A DNA stretch of 10,252 bases, from positions 1 to 10,252 of the forward strand of contig JBBQHC010000110.1 of NCBI GenBank assembly GCA_038323615.1, in the 5' to 3' direction. Below are positions 5,264-10,252 of this stretch, one piece after another. The DNA is from JBBKXP01 sp038323615 (GTDB lineage Bacteria; Pseudomonadota; Alphaproteobacteria; Rhodobacterales; Rhodobacteraceae). A program made the translations under genes and the position numbers. Numbering within the stretch: the stretch's first letter is position 1; the number at the start of each line of letters is the position of its first letter. The notes under the pieces are model-generated. The model was not told the DNA's origin, ran no database searches, and saw nothing but the letters and a program-made list of their open reading frames with translations.

Positions 5264-5276
5264 CACCGGGCCGGTG
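5264..5276 (+). promoter_or_regulatory. Perfect 13-base dyad upstream of the mutase start
   Basis: CACCGG-G-CCGGTG is perfectly symmetric about G5270 and ends 34 bases before the mutase ATG. The one-base centre makes it a better candidate operator than hairpin. In a C/G-rich gap such a dyad may be chance. Confidence 0.2.
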
Positions 5277-5310
5277 CCACCGCGCCGCCCACCAGCCAGA
5301 GGACTCCGCC

Positions 5311-7437
5311 ATGCCAAATAAGGATACATGGGCTGACCTAGCCGCCCGCGATCTGAAAGGGAAAAACCCTGACAGCCTGATCTGGCAAACGCTCGAAGGG
5401 ATCGCGGTCAAGCCGCTTTATACCGCTGCCGACACCGCTGATCTGCCGCATCTGGACAACATTCCCGGCGCCGCCCCCTATCTGCGCGGGGTCAAGGCGA
5501 CGATGTATGCGGGCCGCCCGTGGACGATCCGGCAATATGCGGGGTTTTCGACGGCCGAGGAATCCAACGCGTTTTATCGCAAGAATTTGGCGGGAGGGCA
5601 GCAGGGCGTCAGCGTCGCCTTCGATCTGGCAACGCATCGCGGCTATGACAGCGATCATGAACGTGTCGAGGGCGATGTCGGCATGGCCGGCGTCGCCATC
5701 GACTCGGTCGAGGACATGAAGATTTTGTTTGACGGTATCCCGCTGGATAAAGTCAGCGTTTCCATGACGATGAACGGCGCAGTAATTCCGGTTCTGGCCA
5801 GTTTCATCGTCGCGGGCGAAGAACAGGGGCACGATCAGGCGCAACTGTCGGGCACCATCCAGAACGACATCCTCAAGGAATTCATGGTGCGCAACACCTA
5901 CGTCTATCCGCCCGAACCCAGCATGCGGATCGTCGCCGACATCATCGAATATACCGCCGCGCGGATGCCGAAATTCAACTCCATCTCGATCAGTGGCTAC
6001 CACATGCAGGAGGCCGGGGCGAATTTGGTGCAGGAATTGGCGTTTACCATCGCCGACGGGCGGGAATATGTGCGCACCGCCATCGCGCGCGGCATGAGCG
6101 TGGACGATTTCGCCCCCCGCCTGTCGTTCTTTTTCGCCATCGGGATGAACTTTTTCATGGAAGTCGCCAAACTGCGTGCCGCCCGTCTGTTGTGGTCGCG
6201 CGTGATGGAGGAATTCGCCCCGAAAGACCCCAAATCGTCAATGCTGCGCACCCATTGCCAGACCAGCGGCGTGTCGTTGCAGGAGCAAGACCCCTATAAC
6301 AACGTCGTCCGCACGGCCTATGAGGCGATGAGCGCGGTGCTGGGCGGCACCCAATCGCTGCATACCAATGCGCTGGACGAAGCCATTGCGCTGCCGACCG
6401 AATTCGCGGCGAGGATCGCCCGCAACACCCAACTGATCCTGCAAGAAGAAACCGGGATCACCCATGTCGTCGACCCGTTGGCGGGCAGTTACTATGTCGA
6501 AAGTCTGACCGATCAGATGGTGACCGAGGCGTGGAAACTGGTCGAGGAAGTCGAAGGCTTGGGCGGCATGACCAAGGCCGTCGCGTCGGGGATGCCGAAG
6601 CTGCGGATCGAAGAATCCGCCGCCAGGCGGCAGGCGCTGATCGACCGGGGCGAGGATGTGATCGTTGGCGTCAACAAATATCGCGCCGATGGCCAGGATC
6701 CGATCGACATTCGCGCCATTGATAATGCCGGGGTCCGCGCCACCCAGATCGCCCGCCTGCAACACATCAAAGGCACCCGCGATCTGACCGCCTGCGAGGC
6801 CGCGCTAACCGAAATGACTCGCCGCGCCCGCGATGGCGGTAACCTGCTCGAGGCGGCGATCACCGCTGCCCGTGCGCGTGCGACGGTGGGCGAGATGAGC
6901 GCGGCGATGGAGGCGGTGTTCGGTCGCCACAGCGCCGAGGTCAAGACTCTGTCAGGCGTCTATGGTGCGGCCTACAAGGGCGACGCGGGGTTTGCGGCGA
7001 TTCAGAAAGACGTCGCCGATTTTGCCAAGGAACAGGGCCGCCGCCCACATATGCTGGTCGTCAAGATGGGCCAGGACGGGCATGATCGCGGCGCCAAGGT
7101 CATCGCTTCGGCATTCGCCGATATCGGCTTTGACGTGGCGGTTGGCCCGCTGTTCCAGACTCCGGACGAGGCGGCGGCGGATGCCCTGGCCCGCGATGTT
7201 CATGTGGTTGGAATCAGCAGTCAGGCGGCGGGGCACCGGACCCTTGCGCCCAAACTTGTGGCCGCTTTGCGGGCGGTCGGGGCTGACGACATCATCGTGA
7301 TCTGTGGCGGCGTGATCCCGCAGCAGGACTACGCCGCGCTGAAAAATGCCGGGGTCGCGGCAATTTTTGGCCCCGGCACGAATATTCCTGCAGCGGCGGC
7401 GGAAGTGTTGAAGATGATCCGCAAACGACGCGGCTAG
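5311..7437 (+). CDS. scpA: Methylmalonyl-CoA mutase (B12-dependent, single-chain)
   Basis: The product is 708 residues from ATG 5311, with AGAGGA (5298-5303) 7 bases upstream. The frame is open back to 5119, but that extension is arginine-rich and unlike the family, whose N-terminus resembles MPNKDTWADLAARDLKGK. The TIM-barrel substrate domain spans about 20-555, with RPWTIRQYAGFS around Y76 and also Q184, R194 and H231. These sit at a constant offset of 13 from the Propionibacterium catalytic subunit residues Y89, Q197, R207 and H244. The cobalamin-binding domain (about 575-705) has DGHDRG (589-594), with H591 as lower cobalt ligand, then SQAAGH and CGGVIP. RQYAGFS supports methylmalonyl-CoA over ethylmalonyl-CoA or isobutyryl-CoA as substrate. 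The enzyme converts (R)-methylmalonyl-CoA to succinyl-CoA in the cytoplasm by a radical rearrangement, completing the path begun by PccA and PccB. The stop TAG is shared with nhaA through CTAG (7434-7437). Confidence 0.97.
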   Translation: MPNKDTWADLAARDLKGKNPDSLIWQTLEGIAVKPLYTAADTADLPHLDNIPGAAPYLRGVKATMYAGRPWTIRQYAGFSTAEESNAFYRKNLAGGQQGVSVAFDLATHRGYDSDHERVEGDVGMAGVAIDSVEDMKILFDGIPLDKVSVSMTMNGAVIPVLASFIVAGEEQGHDQAQLSGTIQNDILKEFMVRNTYVYPPEPSMRIVADIIEYTAARMPKFNSISISGYHMQEAGANLVQELAFTIADGREYVRTAIARGMSVDDFAPRLSFFFAIGMNFFMEVAKLRAARLLWSRVMEEFAPKDPKSSMLRTHCQTSGVSLQEQDPYNNVVRTAYEAMSAVLGGTQSLHTNALDEAIALPTEFAARIARNTQLILQEETGITHVVDPLAGSYYVESLTDQMVTEAWKLVEEVEGLGGMTKAVASGMPKLRIEESAARRQALIDRGEDVIVGVNKYRADGQDPIDIRAIDNAGVRATQIARLQHIKGTRDLTACEAALTEMTRRARDGGNLLEAAITAARARATVGEMSAAMEAVFGRHSAEVKTLSGVYGAAYKGDAGFAAIQKDVADFAKEQGRRPHMLVVKMGQDGHDRGAKVIASAFADIGFDVAVGPLFQTPDEAAADALARDVHVVGISSQAAGHRTLAPKLVAALRAVGADDIIVICGGVIPQQDYAALKNAGVAAIFGPGTNIPAAAAEVLKMIRKRRG

Positions 7438-8615
7438 GCGATAATGGGCGTCGCCTCTTTGGCCCGCCCGGCCCACATCAGTACGCTATAGCCCAGCACG
7501 GCTGACACCAGCGATCCCGACAGCACGCCCATGCGCACGGCGTTCATCAGCGCCGGGTCGTCGAAACTCAAGGAGCCGATGAACAGCGACATCGTGAACC
7601 CGATCCCGGCCAGACAGGCAACACCATAGACATGCGTCCAGCCGGTGTCATGCGGCAACCGGGCCAAACCCAGTTTGACCAACGCATAGGTGATGCCAAA
7701 GACCCCAACCTGCTTGCCCACGATCAGCCCCAACGCGATGCCCAGCGGCAACGGCTCCAGCAGATCGCCGAGCGACATGCCGGTCAAAACTACCCCGGCG
7801 TTGGCAAAGGCAAAGATCGGCAGGATGCCAAAGTTGACATAGGGCGTCAGGCCGTGTTCCAGCGAATGCAGCGGCGATTTGCCATATTTGTCGACCAGCG
7901 GGATGCAGAACGCGGTCACCACGCCCGCAAGGGTCGCATGGACCCCCGATTTCAGGACGAGGAACCACATCACCGTGCCCAGCAGCAGGGCCGGGGCAAT
8001 CCGGTGCGCCCCCTTGAAATTCAGCCATAGCAGGCCCGCCAGCGGGATCAGCGCCAGCAACAGGTAATCCACCTTAAGCTCGGCGGTATAGAAAATCGCG
8101 ATGATCAGGATTGCGCCCAGATCGTCCAGGATCGCCAGCGTCAGCAAGAATACCTTGAGCGCGACAGGGGCCCGCGACCCGACCAGCGCCAGTATGCCCA
8201 AGGCGAATGCGATATCGGTTGCGGCCGGAATCGCCCAGCCCTGCACGCTTGGCAGGTTCCAGTTGAACCAGACAAACACCACAGCGGGAAGCGCCATGCC
8301 GCCGACTGCGGCCATCCCCGGCAGCACCACGTCCGAGGGGTTCTTCAACTTGCCCTCAAGCATCTCGCGTTTCAGTTCCAGACCGATCAGGAAAAAGAAA
8401 ACCGCCATCAGTCCGTCGTTGATCCACAGGATCAGCGGTTTTTGCAGGCCTTCGCCGTTTATCGTGATGGCGAGGTACGACCCCAGAAAACCATCATAGA
8501 GTGGAGCCAGCGCCGAATTTGCCACCAACAGGGCCGCCAAGGCCGAGGCCATTAACAGGATCCCGCCAAAGGCGTCGTGTTTGAAAAAGCGGTCGAGAGC
8601 TGCGCGTAGGGCCAT
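7434..8615 (-). CDS. nhaA: Na+/H+ antiporter NhaA
   Basis: Read on the minus strand, 393 residues from ATG 8615 or 395 from ATG 8621. I prefer 8615 because the Shine-Dalgarno AGGA (8625-8622) would touch ATG 8621 but lies 6 bases from ATG 8615. The length fits the family (E. coli 388). It is a polytopic inner-membrane protein with about 12 hydrophobic segments. Numbered from the longer start, PAATD gives D136, ILDDLG gives D166/D167 (ion site; E. coli D133, D163, D164), SGVHAT gives H228 (E. coli H225), and GKQVG gives K303 (E. coli K300). All are conserved. It exchanges one cytoplasmic Na+ or Li+ for two protons, giving sodium and alkaline tolerance. Its stop overlaps that of the mutase gene in a tail-to-tail arrangement, with no space for a terminator. 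It diverges from the VOC gene across about 108 bases and seems unrelated to propionate metabolism. Confidence 0.97.
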   Translation of the reverse strand: MALRAALDRFFKHDAFGGILLMASALAALLVANSALAPLYDGFLGSYLAITINGEGLQKPLILWINDGLMAVFFFLIGLELKREMLEGKLKNPSDVVLPGMAAVGGMALPAVVFVWFNWNLPSVQGWAIPAATDIAFALGILALVGSRAPVALKVFLLTLAILDDLGAILIIAIFYTAELKVDYLLLALIPLAGLLWLNFKGAHRIAPALLLGTVMWFLVLKSGVHATLAGVVTAFCIPLVDKYGKSPLHSLEHGLTPYVNFGILPIFAFANAGVVLTGMSLGDLLEPLPLGIALGLIVGKQVGVFGITYALVKLGLARLPHDTGWTHVYGVACLAGIGFTMSLFIGSLSFDDPALMNAVRMGVLSGSLVSAVLGYSVLMWAGRAKEATPIIA

Positions 8616-8635
8616 ATTCATTCCTGATGGTTTAA

Positions 8636-8652
8636 GTCGTATAAATCACGAC
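8636..8652. promoter_or_regulatory. Inverted repeat in the nhaA/VOC divergent region
   Basis: GTCGT (8636-8640) and ACGAC (8648-8652) form an inverted repeat around AT-rich ATAAATC. It sits 21 bases upstream of the nhaA ATG. On the nhaA strand the repeat contains TTTATACGAC, a possible -10-like element, so it could be an operator overlapping the promoter. No good -35 is seen. Confidence 0.25.
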
Positions 8653-8723
8653 ATAGGCGTTATCGGGCTTGCATCAACTGCGTGTTGGCGGTTTTGCTGA
8701 CCTAAGGCAACCGGGGGGCCAAA

Positions 8724-9326
8724 ATGTGGGAATTGGATCACATCGCCGTGGCGTGCAGCGATCTGGACGCAGGCACCGAATGGGTTGAACGGGCCCTTGG
8801 CGTGCCACTGATTGCGGGCGGCACACATACGCGGTTCGGCACCTATAACCGCCTGCTGGGGCTGGCCGGGGGTATCTACCTCGAGGTCATCGCGCCAGAT
8901 CCGGATGCGCAGGCCGTTGAAAGCTGGTTTGGGCTGGCCGATTTTAGTGGCACGCCGTGCATGGGCAACTGGATCGTCCGGGTGCCCGATCTAGATGCGG
9001 CTTTGGCCACCCATCCGGTCGCAGGCCGCGCCGTCGCGATGGAACGCGGCGCGTTAAAGTGGCAGATCGCGGTGCCGCAGGATGGCAGCCTGCCGGCCGA
9101 CGGCGGGTTTCCAACTCTGATCACGTGGGGAGCGGGGATGACCCCGCCGGGCGCGACCTTGCCTGCCAGCGGGTGTGTCCTGACCGGGCTGACAATTCTG
9201 CATCCCGATGCTGTGCGGCTGGCGGCGATCCCCCTGAACGATCCGCGCATTCGGTTTGAAACTGCCGCCACGCCGGGGTTGCGAGCAATCTTTGATACCC
9301 CTTCAGGCCCCGCGACGCTGGCATGA
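8724..9326 (+). CDS. VOC-fold glyoxalase-like protein
   Basis: The product is 200 residues from ATG 8724, with GGGGGG (8713-8718) 5 bases upstream; stop TGA 9324-9326. The N-terminus, LDHIAVACSDLDAGTEWVERALGV, is the first beta-alpha-beta unit of the vicinal-oxygen-chelate fold. HTRFGTYNRLLGL (35-47) and IYLEVIAPDPDA (51-62) then give candidate metal ligands H6, H35 and E54. GNWIVRVPDLDAAL (81-94) begins a second module. The size and the H-x-x-G-T-x-N pattern resemble the Glyoxalase_3-like group (PF13468) rather than true glyoxalase I or the shorter methylmalonyl-CoA epimerase. It has no signal or membrane segment, so it is probably cytoplasmic. It is translationally coupled through ATGA to a GNAT acetyltransferase gene, so the two may act on related small molecules, but the substrate is not known. 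Confidence 0.88.
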   Translation: MWELDHIAVACSDLDAGTEWVERALGVPLIAGGTHTRFGTYNRLLGLAGGIYLEVIAPDPDAQAVESWFGLADFSGTPCMGNWIVRVPDLDAALATHPVAGRAVAMERGALKWQIAVPQDGSLPADGGFPTLITWGAGMTPPGATLPASGCVLTGLTILHPDAVRLAAIPLNDPRIRFETAATPGLRAIFDTPSGPATLA

Positions 9327-9790
9327 TCCGCGCCGCGACGCCCGCAGATGCCCTGGCGATCATGGCAATCTGGAACGCCGCGATCCGCGACACAACCGTC
9401 ACCTTTAGCCCGGTGGAAAAGTCGGTGGAGGAGGTCATCGCGCTGACCGCGACGGCCTGTTCGGTGGTGGAGGAGGACGGGCAGGTCATTGCCTTTGCAC
9501 GCTATTTTCAGTTTCGCAGCGGTCCGGGGTATGCCCATACGGCAGAACATACGATACTGCTGCACCCCTCTGCGACGGGACGCGGGATTGGTCGGACCTT
9601 GTTGGATGCCCTGTGTGATCATGCCCGCAAAGTCGGGTTTCACAGCACGGTTGCCGCTGTCAGCGCCGAAAACACCGCCGGGGTCGCGTTCCACGCCGCC
9701 TGCGGTTTCAGCGAAGTCGCCCGTCTGCCCGAGGTCGGGTTCAAGTTCGGGCGCTGGCTCGATCTGGTCCTGATGCAAAAACGCCTCTGA
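9323..9790 (+). CDS. GNAT N-acetyltransferase, phosphinothricin/amino-acid acetyltransferase-like
   Basis: The product is 155 residues. ATG 9323 overlaps the VOC stop as ATGA, so translational coupling is likely. MIRAATPADALAIMAIWNAAI opens the GNAT fold. The acetyl-CoA pyrophosphate loop ATGRGIGRTLLDAL is at residues 84-97. NTAGVAFHAACGF (117-129) and the ending VGFKFGRWLDLVLMQKRL are typical of the Pat/Bar/MnaT (YncA) group. That group acetylates primary amines of phosphinothricin, methionine sulfone or sulfoximine, or other amino acids. The length is slightly below the usual 160-180. No signal or membrane segment is present. The natural substrate cannot be read from the sequence, so no symbol is given. 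It shares an operon with the VOC gene and perhaps the TerB-like gene 31 bases downstream. Confidence 0.92.
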   Translation: MIRAATPADALAIMAIWNAAIRDTTVTFSPVEKSVEEVIALTATACSVVEEDGQVIAFARYFQFRSGPGYAHTAEHTILLHPSATGRGIGRTLLDALCDHARKVGFHSTVAAVSAENTAGVAFHAACGFSEVARLPEVGFKFGRWLDLVLMQKRL

Positions 9791-9821
9791 CATCCGCGTT
9801 CGGCCCGGTTAAAGTCCCGTC

Positions 9822-10252
9822 ATGTCACTCTGGACCCGCATCGCCGACGCCTTATCCGCCTTGTCGGCTGGCGAAGGTTTGTCAGCTATCTTTGATCGCC
9901 TGCGCGCGCCGCCCGAACGCTCGGTCGCATTCGCCATCGCGGTGATCGGTCTGGGGGCCAAGATGGCCAAGGCTGACGGACAGGTGACGCGCGACGAAGT
10001 CACGGCGTTCCGCGAGGTGTTCACGATCCAAAAGGCGGACGAGGCGAACGCCGCCCGTGTGTTCAACCTTGCCCGCCAGGACATCGCCGGGTTCGAGGAA
10101 TATGCCGCCCGGATCGCCGCGATGTTCGCCGACGATACCGCCCCACTGTGCGATGTGATGGAGGGGCTGTTTCATATTGCGATTGCCGATGGCACCTATC
10201 ACCCTGCCGAAAACGAATTTCTTGAACGGGTGGCGGCGATCTTTGGCTTTGA
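9822..10252 (+). CDS. TerB/DjlA-like protein, N-terminal part (runs off the window)
   Basis: An open frame from ATG 9822 continues past the right edge; 143 complete residues are visible. It starts MSLWTRIADALSAL, with a helix region to about residue 30. Two TerB-like acidic repeats follow: GAKMAKADGQVTRDEV (45-60) and LFHIAIADGTYHPAENEFL (116-134), each with an A-D-G turn and acidic residues that bind metal in TerB proteins. Rhodobacterales relatives of this pattern are annotated as DjlA-type chaperones with a C-terminal J domain, which here would lie beyond the window, so the chaperone label cannot be confirmed. No transmembrane segment is seen at the N-terminus, unlike enterobacterial DjlA. 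The Shine-Dalgarno is poor (AAAG near 9811-9814), and the 31-base gap after the GNAT gene suggests readthrough expression. Confidence 0.85.
   Translation, partial: MSLWTRIADALSALSAGEGLSAIFDRLRAPPERSVAFAIAVIGLGAKMAKADGQVTRDEVTAFREVFTIQKADEANAARVFNLARQDIAGFEEYAARIAAMFADDTAPLCDVMEGLFHIAIADGTYHPAENEFLERVAAIFGF

Larger units (their letters stand above)
4984..5310. other. 327-base divergent intergenic region between DUF4174 and mutase genes
   Basis: The left 120 bases are AT-richer and hold the likely promoter elements (TATAGT at 5061-5066, TTGACA at 5076-5081). The right part is C-rich and nearly free of T on the plus strand: in 5181-5260 I count 36 C, 20 G, 19 A and 5 T. A frame on each strand stays open across much of it (plus 5073-5321, minus 5060-5329). 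Neither has a ribosome site or recognisable protein sequence, and both look like products of this composition. A dyad lies at 5264-5276. I see no B12-box and do not call a cobalamin riboswitch. Confidence 0.5.

Noticed and set aside
4984..5310. A cobalamin riboswitch upstream of the B12-dependent mutase
   Set aside because: No B12-box or recognisable multi-stem cobalamin aptamer is visible, and such riboswitches usually control B12 synthesis or uptake rather than mutase genes.
5073..5321. An 82-residue Thr/Pro-rich plus-strand frame upstream of the mutase gene
   Set aside because: It has no Shine-Dalgarno and runs into the mutase start. Its composition follows the C-rich DNA, and an opposite-strand frame covers the same bases.
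8724..9326. The VOC gene as the missing methylmalonyl-CoA epimerase
   Set aside because: The epimerase is also a VOC protein and would fit the pathway. However, it is normally about 130-150 residues with a different motif set, and this 200-residue protein fits the Glyoxalase_3-like group and sits beyond nhaA with a GNAT gene.
1..10252. Defence island, prophage, insertion sequence or CRISPR array
   Set aside because: No matching protein, terminal repeat or regular repeat-spacer pattern was seen on either strand.

Overview
The window looks like a chromosomal segment of an alphaproteobacterium of the order Rhodobacterales (Roseobacter/Rhodobacter-like). The basis is high GC, the proteins resembling Rhodobacterales-typical families (DUF6497-like, DUF4174, a TerB/DjlA-like protein), and the arrangement pccB - small genes - pccA - DUF4174 - methylmalonyl-CoA mutase, which I recall from roseobacters. 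This is recognition from memory, not a database result. I see no integrase, transposase, tRNA, rRNA, CRISPR array or prophage gene.

Layout. Bases 1-237 hold the end of pccB. Bases 238-2406 hold a string of small genes: a secreted DUF6497-like protein (307-687), a 48-residue lipoprotein (878-1024), a cytoplasmic protein of unknown function (1083-1427), and two tandem, related glycine-zipper lipoproteins (1756-1959 and 2098-2304). Hairpin terminators and one candidate ECF-sigma promoter lie between them. pccA (2407-4404) follows a strong intrinsic terminator. A DUF4174 secreted protein (4468-4983, minus) converges on pccA and diverges from the mutase gene scpA/mcm (5311-7437) across a 327-base gap. 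The mutase gene and nhaA (7434-8615, minus) converge and share a CTAG that supplies both stop codons. nhaA diverges from a VOC/glyoxalase-like gene (8724-9326). That gene overlaps a GNAT acetyltransferase gene by ATGA (9323-9790), and a TerB/DjlA-like gene follows and runs off the right edge (9822-10252).

How the genes work together. PccA (biotin carboxylase and biotin carrier) and PccB (carboxyltransferase) form propionyl-CoA carboxylase, giving (S)-methylmalonyl-CoA. After epimerisation by an enzyme not encoded here, the B12-dependent mutase makes succinyl-CoA. This is the route by which propionate, odd-chain fatty acids, branched amino acids and DMSP-derived propionyl-CoA enter the TCA cycle. 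The interleaved small envelope genes have no evident metabolic role. The transcription signals suggest several are independent units sitting inside the pathway locus. nhaA (Na+/H+ antiport) fits a marine or saline habitat but is not specific to one.

I do not see a convincing undescribed multi-gene system. The parts most worth a second look are the tandem glycine-zipper lipoproteins with shifted CX6C pairs and a GGAAC-type promoter, and the structured 328-base noncoding gap before them. The short lipoprotein gene at 878-1024 and the T-depleted leader of the mutase gene also deserve a look.
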